Shown: in pieces, positions 1-8,274 of the stretch | Layout of the letters: each line of letters begins with the position of its first letter | Numbering within the stretch: position 1 is the first letter of the stretch | NCBI GenBank assembly: GCA_964501335.1 | Contig: CAZCTC010000065.1 | Location: 1 to 42,827, forward strand | Direction: 5' to 3' | Source of the DNA: CAZCTC01 sp964501335 | GTDB taxonomy: Bacteria; Chloroflexota; Anaerolineae; B4-G1; SLSP01 | DNA: 42,827 nucleotides | Notes under the pieces: model-generated | Database searches by the model: none | Told to the model about the DNA's origin: nothing | What the model saw: the letters and a program-made list of their open reading frames with translations, nothing else | Program-made: the position numbers and the translations under genes

Positions 1-535
1 CAAAAGAAATGTTAAGAGAAATAGTCTCTAATACTGTTAATGCTAATTAGCATAGAGTCCGGTTTTTGGGAGTAAGCTCACCGGGCACCGCACCACACCG
101 CCCCTGTCCAATCCGCCGCCGCATGAATCCCCCGTTTTATTATAAAGGCGGCAACGATTCGGCGGTTCGATTCGTGCGGCCGGCGCCCACGGATTCCAAC
201 CGTGAGGCCCCCCCTCGCCCTGGCCCCCGGCCCCGCCGACGATTCATTCATTGTGAACGGTGAACAGAGCAGAGTAGGCAGGAAGAACCGTCACCTTAGA
301 AGCAAAACTTCATTACAAATCCGCTGTCTACTGTCTACTTTCTACTGTCTACTTCCCCGTAGTATCCTTTCATGCAAAAATAATACAAAGTGATACAATA
401 ATCCTGGGATTCGAGCACAACGACAAGGCACATCATCCGACTCAATGCTCAATAACTCCACACTTCGGAATATTTTGCCGGTAACGGTTGAATACCGGCC
501 CGGCTTTTCCATAGTTCACAAACAAGGACGCTATC
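1..535. other. Intergenic region upstream of hsdM
   Basis: I see no convincing gene here. A short pyrimidine-rich tandem tract (324-354) repeats the unit TGTCTACT with small variations. A perfect 7-bp inverted repeat, GCCGGTA/TACCGGC, at 477-499 lies about 36 bases before hsdM and could be an operator or a leader hairpin. The hsdM ribosome site is the AAGGAC just before the start codon. No clear sigma-70 promoter stands out. Confidence 0.5.
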
Positions 536-2152
536 ATGCCCAAAACATCCCCCGACAAGAAGGCCGGCAACGGCGCGACGCTCGGTTTCGAGGCCACGCT
601 CTGGGCCGCCGCCGACAAACTCCGCAACAATCTGGATGCCGCCGAGTACAAGCATGTGGTGCTCGGCCTCATCTTCCTCAAGTACATCTCCGACGCTTTT
701 GACGAGCGTTACCGCCAGCTCGAAAGCCTGGCCGCCGATCCCCAGAGCGATTACTATGTCAAAGAGCCGGCCGCCCGCTACCTCCTGCTGGAAGACCGCG
801 ACGAATATCTGGCCGAAAACATCTTCTGGGTACCCGCCGAGGCCCGCTGGGCAAAGCTCCAGGCCGGAGCCCGCCTCCCCGAGATCGGCAAACTGATCGA
901 CGATGCGATGACCGCCATCGAACGGGACAATCCCACCCTGAAGGGCGTGCTCCCCAAGGATTACGCCCGCCCTTCCCTGGATAAGCAGCGGCTGGGCGAG
1001 CTGGTCGATCTGATCAGCCGGATCGGCCTGGGCGACAAAGAGAACCGCTCCCGCGACATCCTGGGCCGGGTCTATGAATATTTCCTGGGACAGTTCGCCA
1101 GCGCCGAGGGCAAGAAGGGCGGCCAGTTCTACACGGCAACCTGCGTGGTGCGGCTGCTGGTCTCCATGCTGGCCCCTTACAAAGGAAGGGTCTTCGATCC
1201 CTGCTGCGGCTCCGGCGGTATGTTCGTGCAGAGCGAGCGTTTCGTCGAGGCGCACGGCGGGCGGATCGGCGACATCAGCGTCTACGGGCAGGAATCCAAC
1301 CCGACCACCTGGCGGCTGGCCAAGATGAATCTGGCGATCCGCCGGATCGAGACCAACCTGGGCCCCGAACACGGCGACAGCTTCCACCGCGACCTGCACC
1401 CCGATCTCAAGGCCGATTACATCCTGGCCAATCCCCCCTTCAATATGAGCGACTGGGGCGGCGAGCGGCTGCGCGAGGACAAGCGGTGGGCCTACGGCCT
1501 CCCGCCGGCGGGCAACGCCAACTACGCCTGGGTGCAGCACTTCATCCATCACCTCGCCCCCAACGGCGTCGCCGGCTTCGTGCTGGCCAACGGCTCCATG
1601 TCGAGCAATCAATCCGGCGAGGGCGAGATCCGCAAGGCCATCGTCGAGGCCGATCTGGTGGATTGCATGGTCGCCCTGCCGGGTCAGCTCTTCTACAACA
1701 CCCAGATCCCCGTCTGCCTCTGGTTCCTGGGCCGGAACCGCCAGAACGGCCGGGGAGAGAACGGCCGCACCCTGCGCGACCGCCGCGGCGAGACCCTGTT
1801 CATCGACGCCCGCAAGATGGGGGTGATGACCGACCGCACCCACCGCGAGCTGACCGCCGACGAGATCGAGCAAATCGCCGCGACCTATCATGCCTGGAGA
1901 GGGGATGGCGATATCGTAGGGGCGGCCTACGAAGATGTCCCCGGCTTCTGCAAATCAGCCGTCATGGACGAGATCCGCGCCAACGGCTATGTCCTCACGC
2001 CGGGCCGGTACGTCGGCGCGGCGGAGGTCGAAGACGACGGGGAGCCTTTCGAGGAAAAGCTGGCGCGTTTGACGGCCGAGCTGGAGTGTCAATTTGCCGA
2101 GGGGGCCCGGCTCGAAGCGGCGATCCGAGAGAATTTGGGGAGATTGCGATAA
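536..2152 (+). CDS. hsdM: Type I restriction-modification system, DNA methyltransferase (M) subunit
   Basis: 538-residue adenine-N6 methyltransferase subunit. It modifies the host recognition site and forms the M2S core of the type I complex. The N-terminal HsdM helical domain (LWAAADKLRNNLDAAEYKH, then the LGLIFLKYISDAF region) is followed by the SAM-binding motif I DPCCGSGGMF at about residue 222 and the catalytic N6-adenine motif NPPF at about residue 300. Length is normal for the family. An AAGGAC ribosome site precedes the start. The stop codon is immediately followed by the hsdS ATG, so the two are translationally coupled. The reading frame is intact and both key motifs are present, so activity is expected. 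Confidence 0.95.
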   Translation: MPKTSPDKKAGNGATLGFEATLWAAADKLRNNLDAAEYKHVVLGLIFLKYISDAFDERYRQLESLAADPQSDYYVKEPAARYLLLEDRDEYLAENIFWVPAEARWAKLQAGARLPEIGKLIDDAMTAIERDNPTLKGVLPKDYARPSLDKQRLGELVDLISRIGLGDKENRSRDILGRVYEYFLGQFASAEGKKGGQFYTATCVVRLLVSMLAPYKGRVFDPCCGSGGMFVQSERFVEAHGGRIGDISVYGQESNPTTWRLAKMNLAIRRIETNLGPEHGDSFHRDLHPDLKADYILANPPFNMSDWGGERLREDKRWAYGLPPAGNANYAWVQHFIHHLAPNGVAGFVLANGSMSSNQSGEGEIRKAIVEADLVDCMVALPGQLFYNTQIPVCLWFLGRNRQNGRGENGRTLRDRRGETLFIDARKMGVMTDRTHRELTADEIEQIAATYHAWRGDGDIVGAAYEDVPGFCKSAVMDEIRANGYVLTPGRYVGAAEVEDDGEPFEEKLARLTAELECQFAEGARLEAAIRENLGRLR

Positions 2153-3502
2153 ATGAACGGAGACTGGACCGAAGTAACCGTTGAAGAAATTGCTGCAAAA
2201 TCTCCAAATGCGTTAGCTACAGGGCCGTTTGGGTCAAGCATTAGCGCCCGTTTTTTTCAAGGATCAGGTGTACCTGTTATTAGAGGTAATAATCTGAGCG
2301 AGAATGTAGAACATCGTCTGCTTGAAGACAACCTGGCTTTCTTATCAACAGAAAAAGCCCAAGAGTTTGAACGTTCGAAAGTGCGAGCCGGAGATTTAAT
2401 TTTCACATGTTGGGGAACAATTGGACAAGTCGGCTTGATTGATAAAAGGACTACTTATCCAGAATATGTCATTTCTAACAAACAAATGAAATTGACGCCT
2501 GATTCCAATAAAGCGGATAGCCTGTTTTTGTATTATCTTTTTTCCAGTCCGGAAATGTTCGAACGAGTTAAAAATCAAGCGATCGGAACTTCGGTCCCAG
2601 GATTTAATTTAGGACAATTACGTTCTCTAACATTAAAGCTTCCGCCTTTATCAGAACAGCATACCATCGCCACCATCCTCGGCTCGCTGGACGACAAGAT
2701 CGAGTTGAACCGCCGGATAAACGTCACACTGGAAGGGCTGGCGCGGGCGATCTTCCAATCCTGGTTTGTGGATTTCGATCCCGTGCGGGCAAAGATGGAG
2801 GGCCGCCGCCCGGCCGGCATGGACGAGTCCACGGCGGCATTGTTCCCGGATCACTTCGAGGAGTCGGAGCTGGGGGAGATCCCCGCGGGGTGGAAGGTGG
2901 AAATTTTAGGAGATTTTGTTGAAGTAATCAAAGGACTTAGTTACAAAGGGGAAGGTTTAAAAAGTTCAGGAATGCCCCTACACAATCTCAATTCTGTGTT
3001 AGAGGGTGGAGGATATAAACATCGCGGTATCAAATATTACGATGGAGACTATAAGGAACGCCATAAAGTCTATCCCGGCGATGTAATTGTAGCCAATACA
3101 GAACAGGGTTTTGATTTTCTATTAATTGGGTTTCCTGCTATTGTTTCCAAATGCTATGGAAATGAAGGTTTGTTTTCCCATCACTTATTTAGAATTCGAC
3201 CTTTACCTGATTCGCCTTTAACCCCTCATTTTATCCACCGGCTTCTTATGGTTCCACAAATACGAGAACAAGTCATTGGCTGCACCAATGGAACGACAGT
3301 TAATATGTTAGCAATTCAAGGTTTACAAACTCCGAAATTTATTTTGCCCACGGCTAATATCATTGCTGCTTTTGACAAAATCATAGTTCCATTATTTGAA
3401 AAGATCGAAGTCAACTATATGGAAAACCAATCACTGGCCGCCCTGCGGGACGCGTTGCTGCCGAAGTTATTGTCGGGGGAAGTGCGGGTGGGCCTGGAAT
3501 AG
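2153..3502 (+). CDS. hsdS: Type I restriction-modification system, specificity (S) subunit
   Basis: 449-residue DNA-recognition subunit that sets the target sequence of the R-M complex. It has the classic two-repeat layout. TRD1 covers about residues 1-165. A conserved helical spacer (LPPLSEQHTIATILGSLDDK, then the ELNRRIN region) covers about 165-230, TRD2 about 240-400, and a second spacer (AALRDALLPKLLSGEV) closes the protein. Both TRDs are clearly AT-richer than the spacers and than hsdM, as expected for exchanged recognition domains. The start directly abuts the hsdM stop. The TAG stop touches the left end of a palindromic repeat at 3502-3740, which separates hsdS from the rest of the operon. 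Confidence 0.94.
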   Translation: MNGDWTEVTVEEIAAKSPNALATGPFGSSISARFFQGSGVPVIRGNNLSENVEHRLLEDNLAFLSTEKAQEFERSKVRAGDLIFTCWGTIGQVGLIDKRTTYPEYVISNKQMKLTPDSNKADSLFLYYLFSSPEMFERVKNQAIGTSVPGFNLGQLRSLTLKLPPLSEQHTIATILGSLDDKIELNRRINVTLEGLARAIFQSWFVDFDPVRAKMEGRRPAGMDESTAALFPDHFEESELGEIPAGWKVEILGDFVEVIKGLSYKGEGLKSSGMPLHNLNSVLEGGGYKHRGIKYYDGDYKERHKVYPGDVIVANTEQGFDFLLIGFPAIVSKCYGNEGLFSHHLFRIRPLPDSPLTPHFIHRLLMVPQIREQVIGCTNGTTVNMLAIQGLQTPKFILPTANIIAAFDKIIVPLFEKIEVNYMENQSLAALRDALLPKLLSGEVRVGLE

Positions 3503-3740
3503 GCCCTCATCCCCCCCTGTGTCCCCCCCTTCCCCCAACGAACAACAGGGTAAGGCGCCTTGGTTCCCGAACAAAGATTTTTCTATGGGGGAAGGGGGGG
3601 ATCAGAGAATAGGCCCGTCGCGGGGCGGCTCTGGCTCCCTTCCCTCTCCCACAGAGCAGGCAGCGAACGGATTTGAAGGCAGCCTGGTTAACGTGTTCGT
3701 TGGGTGCTGCGCAGGGAAGGGCCGGGGAAGGGTGAGGGCC
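3502..3740. repeat. MITE-like palindromic dispersed repeat, copy A
   Basis: 239-bp GC-rich element with matching ends: GGCCCTCATCC on the left and GGTGAGGGCC on the right. Internal inverted segments (CCTTCCCCCA against TGGGGGAAGG) would fold into nested hairpins. A homologous copy with the same ends and the same internal block (TTCCCCCAAYGAACAA, then CTGGTTCCCGA or a close variant) lies at 38508-38696. No transposase is inside, so any mobility would depend on another element. This copy separates hsdS from the genes before hsdR. Confidence 0.75.
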
Positions 3741-3860
3741 AGAGCAAGGCCCCACCATCAATTCAGAAAGGAATCGCAATCATGGACTCTAAATATCGGC
3801 CCGACCTTTACGCCGTCGATGCCGGGCCCTCGTGAGATTGAGACATACGGAAAACTGAGG

Positions 3861-4532
3861 ATGACAACCATACACCCGATATTTTTATGGGCTCCCGGAA
3901 TTTTTCTTTTTATCACCGCGCTTGTCGTGACGTTAATTGTAGTGTTAATACAGGAGTATCAAAGAGAAAGGGCCGTAAACGAAGGTTATTCCTGGGGAAA
4001 GCTATGGCTGGAAATCCTCAAAAGATGGAACCAGCCCCCCATGCTCAAACGAGTCTTTACTCTGGGAACCATCAGTTTCCTGATTCTCTATTTGTTGGAA
4101 CTGGCCGCTTTAAACGGCCTTGTCTCGCTTTTCACGGCAATAGGAAATATAAATGAAGTCACAAAAAGGGCCGACGCACAGACTGTACAAGAATGCATTG
4201 ATACAATCGCGGTCAATGAAAATTTCAAAACCGGTGAATTTCATACCGACTGTGACGGGTACCTGGATATAGATGCAACCATCAAAGAAAATCTGATACA
4301 AAGCTCCGGAGTCTATACAGCGACCACCGTTTACTACAATCTGGAAGATCCGAATTATCATGGAAGGGATGTCACCGAAACTTATGTGCAGGTTGATTTT
4401 GCCAATGGGAAAAAGATATGGTGTTATTTATATCAAGGCGGCCTGGACGTTTGTAGCGAAGAACTACCGCTTTATATCGAAAAACTCATCCACCCGCCCC
4501 TGTCGCCGACGCCGGCCGTGATCGCGCCGTGA
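3861..4532 (+). CDS. Uncharacterised two-helix membrane protein inserted in the hsd operon
   Basis: I do not recognise the family. The 223-residue product has a first membrane helix (IFLFITALVVTLIVVLI) at about 10-27 and a second (ISFLILYLLELAALNGLVSL) at about 68-90. An extracytoplasmic-looking domain with several Cys residues follows and ends in a Pro-rich tail. The start is uncertain. The GAGG before the 3861 ATG touches it directly, while a better ribosome site (AAGGAATCGC) serves an ATG at 3782 whose frame stops after 17 codons. A one-base frameshift near 3825 would join that start to this frame, so the gene may be frameshifted or carry a leader peptide. It sits between hsdS and hsdR. 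Confidence 0.6.
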   Translation: MTTIHPIFLWAPGIFLFITALVVTLIVVLIQEYQRERAVNEGYSWGKLWLEILKRWNQPPMLKRVFTLGTISFLILYLLELAALNGLVSLFTAIGNINEVTKRADAQTVQECIDTIAVNENFKTGEFHTDCDGYLDIDATIKENLIQSSGVYTATTVYYNLEDPNYHGRDVTETYVQVDFANGKKIWCYLYQGGLDVCSEELPLYIEKLIHPPLSPTPAVIAP

Positions 4533-4577
4533 GAAGCTGAAGTTTGTCAAAGAAGTCAGTTCGACTCAAAGGACCCT

Positions 4578-5171
4578 ATGCTTGAATTCGTAGAATCCGC
4601 AACATCCTGGCTATTGATACTTACCATAATAATGCCTATCCTGATCTTCCTGATTCCATCCATTTGGATTGAAATGCAGGCCCATAACATGGGACGCTAT
4701 GGAGACTCCTGGCACAAACGCCGTCAAATGTTCCAGCAAACCATCCTTTGGGGCTGCATAGGGAGCTTTTTCTCCCTGTATCTCTTATTTGCCCAGATTC
4801 GGGATTCGTTGATAGTTGATATGCTGAACCGGGAAGGCGTGGCCGCCACTGCTGTCGTTACCGACCTGCAGGCACGTGGAAGCAGGGGAGTTACTTATTG
4901 GGTCGATTACACCTTCACCATGGCGGATTCAAACCGCACCATCGAAACGAGTTCGCAAATCTCGGATTCCCGCTATGACGAACTGACCAAAGACGGAACC
5001 GTTCCCATCCTTTATGCCCGCAGCAAACCCGAGGTGGCCTGTCTGACTAAAGGCTGTATGGCTTTGGAATCCGGCTGGCGCCAGGGAATCGGGGCCGTGC
5101 TGGTAGCCCTGTTCAGCTGGTGGATGGCCGCCGGCAATTATCACGAATACAAAACTCGCTATTTTTGGTAA
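4578..5171 (+). CDS. DUF3592-like membrane protein inserted in the hsd operon
   Basis: 197-residue predicted membrane protein. Hydrophobic helices lie at about 10-30 (LLILTIIMPILIFLIPSIWI), 55-75 and 170-188. Between the last two is a compact beta-rich domain (about 85-160) with the pattern typical of DUF3592: an ATAVVTDL strand, then VTYWVDYTFTMAD, then a VPILYARSKPEVA strand. Such proteins have no settled function. An AAAGGA ribosome site precedes the ATG. The gene lies 28 bases before hsdR and on the same strand, so it should be co-transcribed with the R-M genes. No catalytic motif is visible, and a role in defence would be inference from position only. Confidence 0.65.
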   Translation: MLEFVESATSWLLILTIIMPILIFLIPSIWIEMQAHNMGRYGDSWHKRRQMFQQTILWGCIGSFFSLYLLFAQIRDSLIVDMLNREGVAATAVVTDLQARGSRGVTYWVDYTFTMADSNRTIETSSQISDSRYDELTKDGTVPILYARSKPEVACLTKGCMALESGWRQGIGAVLVALFSWWMAAGNYHEYKTRYFW

Positions 5172-5199
5172 GCACTATCCATTATATTCGGAGGCACCC

Positions 5200-8100
5200 A
5201 TGCCCACCGTCACCGAATCCGTTGTGGAAGAGGCCGCGCTGGAGATCCTGCGCGAGCTGGGATATACCGTCGTCTACGGACCCTCGATCGCGCCGGGCGA
5301 ACCGCAGGCCGAACGGACCCACTATCACGAGGTGCTGCTGGTGGGTCGATTGGAGGCGGCGCTGCGCCGGCTCAATCCGCAGCTGCCCGCCGCCGCCCTG
5401 GACGAGGCCAAACGCAAGGTACTGCACCTCCCCTCCCCTTCCCTGCTGGCCAACAACCGCCTTTTCCATCGGATGCTCGCCGACGGCGTGGAGGTCGAAT
5501 ATTCCAACGGCGAGGGCCGGGTGATCGGCGATCGGGTCCGACTGATCGATCCGGAGCATCCCGCCGCCAACGACTGGCTGGCCGTCAATCAATTCACCGT
5601 CACCGAGGGGCAGATCAACCGCCGGCCCGACATCGTGCTCTTCGTCAACGGCCTGCCGCTGGCCGTCATCGAGCTGAAAAATCCCGCCGATGAAGAAGCC
5701 ACCCTCGAAACGGCCTACCATCAACTCCAGACCTACAAAGCGCAGATTCCCGGCCTCTTCCTTTACAATGAGTTCCTCGCCATCTCCGACGGCCTCTTCG
5801 CCCGCGTCGGCACCCTCACCTCCGACTGGGAACGCTTTATGCCCTGGCGCACCATCGACGATGAAAAGCCCGCCCCGGCCGGCCTCCCCCAGCTCGAGGT
5901 GCTGCTGCGCGGCGCCTTCGCCCCGACGCATATCCTGGAGATGGCTCGCCATTTCATCGTCTTTGAAGATCCCGGCAACGGCCGGGTCCAGAAAAAACTC
6001 GCCGCTTATCACCAGTTCCACGCCGTGCGACAGGCCGTCGAAGCCACCGTCACGGCCGCCGGCGCGGAGGGCGACCGCCGCTGCGGCGTCGTCTGGCACA
6101 CCCAGGGCTCCGGCAAGAGCCTCACCATGGTCTTCTACGCCGGCCGGCTGGCCCTCCATCCCCAAATGGAAAACCCCACCCTGGTCGTCATCACCGACCG
6201 CAACGACCTCGACGGTCAGCTCTTCGGCACCTTCAGCCGCTGCGCCGACCTGCTGCGCCAGCATCCCGTCCAGGCCGAAAGCCGCGAGCAGCTGCAAAGC
6301 CTGCTCCAGGTGGCCTCCGGCGGGATCGTCTTCACCACCATCCAGAAATTCCTGCCCGAAAAGGGCGAGGCTTACCCGCTGCTCTCCGATCGCCGCAACA
6401 TCGTAGTCATTGCCGACGAGGCCCACCGCACCCAATATGATTTCATCGACGGCTTCGCCCGCCATCTGCGCGACGCCCTGCCCGGCGCTTCCTTCATTGG
6501 ATTCACCGGCACGCCCGTCGAGCAGAACGATCGCAACACCCGCGCCGTCTTCGGCCGGTACATCAGCATCTACGACATCCGCCGGGCCGTGGAAGACGGC
6601 GCCACCGTCCCCATCTATTATGAAAGCCGCATCGCCCAACTCGATCTCAACGAGGCCGAGCTGCCCAAAATCGATCCCGAATTCGACGAGGTCACCGAAG
6701 GCGAGGAAATCGAGCGGAAGGAGCGGCTGAAGAGCCGCTGGTCGCAGCTCGAAGCCATCGTAGGGACCGACCGCCGCCTGCAAGAGGTGGCGCAGGATCT
6801 GGTCAAACATTTCGAGGAACGGCTCACCGCCATGGAGGGCAAAGCGATGATCGTCTGCATGAGCCGGCGGATCTGCGTGGCCCTCTATCAGGCCCTCATC
6901 GCCCTCCGGCCGGAGTGGCATTCCGAAGACGACGCCGCCGGCGTGCTGAAGATCGTCATGACCGGCTCGGCCTCCGACCCCGCCGGCTGGCAGAATCACA
7001 TCCGCAACAAGGCCCGGCGCGAGGCGCTGGGCAACCGCTTCAAAGATCCCGCCGATCCCCTCAAGCTGGTCATCGTGCGGGATATGTGGCTGACCGGCTT
7101 CGACGCCCCCTGCCTGCACACCCTCTACATCGACAAACCGATGCAGGGGCACGGCCTGATGCAGGCCATCGCCCGGGTCAACCGGGTCTTCAAAGACAAA
7201 CCCGGCGGGCTGGTCGTCGATTACATCGGGCTGGCCGAACCGCTGCGCCAGGCGCTGGCCCTTTACACCGAGAGCGGCGGCGCGGGAGATCCCACCCTCG
7301 ATCCCGAACTGGCCGTCGCCGTGCTGCTCGAAAAGTACGAGATCTGCCGCGACCTCTTCCACGGCTTCGACCGCACCCCCTGGACCACCGCCACCAACCG
7401 GGAGCAGCTGGCCCTCATCGCCGCCGGCGCCGACCACATCCTGGGCATTGAACCCGACGGCCCGGCCCGCTTCAAGGCGACCGTCACCTCGCTCTCGCGG
7501 GCCTTCGCGCTGGCCCCCACCCACCCCAAAGCGCAGGCCCTCCGCGACGAGATCGCCTTCTTCCAATGCGTCAAAGCCGCCCTGGCCAAACTCTCCGGCA
7601 CCGGCGGCAAGCTGGGAGCCGATCTCGATTACGCCATCCGGCAGATCGTCTCCAAAGCCGTCGCCCCGGAAGGCGTCGTCGATCTCTTCGCCGCGGCGGG
7701 GTTAAAACGGCCCGATCTCTCCATCTTCTCCGACGAATTTCTGGAAGAAGTGAGCCGCATCCCCCACCGCAACCTCGCCGTCGAATTGCTGCGCAAACTG
7801 CTCAGCGACGCCATTCATCAGCAGGGCAAAAAGAACCTGATGCTGGCCCGCTCCTTCGCCGAAATGCTCGAACGGACCCTGCGCGCCTATCAAAACCGGA
7901 CGCTCGAGACCGAACAGATCATCGCCGCCCTGGCGGAAATGGCCCACGACATCCGTCAAGCCGGCGAGCGGGGGGAAAAACTGGGTCTAAACGACGACGA
8001 ACTGGCCTTCTACGACGCCCTCGAAGCGAACGACAGCGCCGTCCAGGTGCTGGGGGATGAAAAACTGACCGTCATCGCCCGGGAACTGGTCACCGCCGTC

Positions 8101-8271
8101 CGGCGCAACGTCACCATCGACTGGACCGTCAAAGAGAGCGTCCGGGCAAACCTCAGGCGGCTGGTCAAGCGGATCTTGAACAGGCACGGCTATCCCCCCG
8201 ACCGGCAGGAGCGCGCCACGCTCACGGTGCTGGCTCAGGCGGAAGTGCTGTGTGCAGAGTGGGCGGGGTGA
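5200..8271 (+). CDS. hsdR: Type I restriction-modification system, restriction/translocase (R) subunit
   Basis: 1023-residue motor and nuclease subunit that pumps DNA and cuts unmodified DNA at a distance. The N-terminal PD-(D/E)xK nuclease core is visible at about residues 143-162 (PDIVLF, then VIELKNP). The superfamily 2 helicase motor follows: Walker A HTQGSGKS at about 300-307, Walker B/DEAH (VVIADEAHRTQYD) at about 402-414, motif III GFTGTP at about 430, and motif VI-like QAIARVNR at about 650. Length matches HsdR proteins. A GGAGG site lies five bases before the ATG. The frame is intact, so the restriction system looks functional. It ends four bases before the ROCO gene. Confidence 0.95.
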   Translation: MPTVTESVVEEAALEILRELGYTVVYGPSIAPGEPQAERTHYHEVLLVGRLEAALRRLNPQLPAAALDEAKRKVLHLPSPSLLANNRLFHRMLADGVEVEYSNGEGRVIGDRVRLIDPEHPAANDWLAVNQFTVTEGQINRRPDIVLFVNGLPLAVIELKNPADEEATLETAYHQLQTYKAQIPGLFLYNEFLAISDGLFARVGTLTSDWERFMPWRTIDDEKPAPAGLPQLEVLLRGAFAPTHILEMARHFIVFEDPGNGRVQKKLAAYHQFHAVRQAVEATVTAAGAEGDRRCGVVWHTQGSGKSLTMVFYAGRLALHPQMENPTLVVITDRNDLDGQLFGTFSRCADLLRQHPVQAESREQLQSLLQVASGGIVFTTIQKFLPEKGEAYPLLSDRRNIVVIADEAHRTQYDFIDGFARHLRDALPGASFIGFTGTPVEQNDRNTRAVFGRYISIYDIRRAVEDGATVPIYYESRIAQLDLNEAELPKIDPEFDEVTEGEEIERKERLKSRWSQLEAIVGTDRRLQEVAQDLVKHFEERLTAMEGKAMIVCMSRRICVALYQALIALRPEWHSEDDAAGVLKIVMTGSASDPAGWQNHIRNKARREALGNRFKDPADPLKLVIVRDMWLTGFDAPCLHTLYIDKPMQGHGLMQAIARVNRVFKDKPGGLVVDYIGLAEPLRQALALYTESGGAGDPTLDPELAVAVLLEKYEICRDLFHGFDRTPWTTATNREQLALIAAGADHILGIEPDGPARFKATVTSLSRAFALAPTHPKAQALRDEIAFFQCVKAALAKLSGTGGKLGADLDYAIRQIVSKAVAPEGVVDLFAAAGLKRPDLSIFSDEFLEEVSRIPHRNLAVELLRKLLSDAIHQQGKKNLMLARSFAEMLERTLRAYQNRTLETEQIIAALAEMAHDIRQAGERGEKLGLNDDELAFYDALEANDSAVQVLGDEKLTVIARELVTAVRRNVTIDWTVKESVRANLRRLVKRILNRHGYPPDRQERATLTVLAQAEVLCAEWAG

Positions 8272-8274
8272 TCT

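Noticed and set aside
150..235. Possible tRNA remnant (GGCGGTTCGATTCG)
   Set aside because: The T-arm-like stem does not pair and no acceptor or anticodon arm can be found around it.
5182..7566. Long open frame on the minus strand opposite hsdR
   Set aside because: It results from GC-rich codon bias; the plus strand has all HsdR motifs and a good ribosome site.
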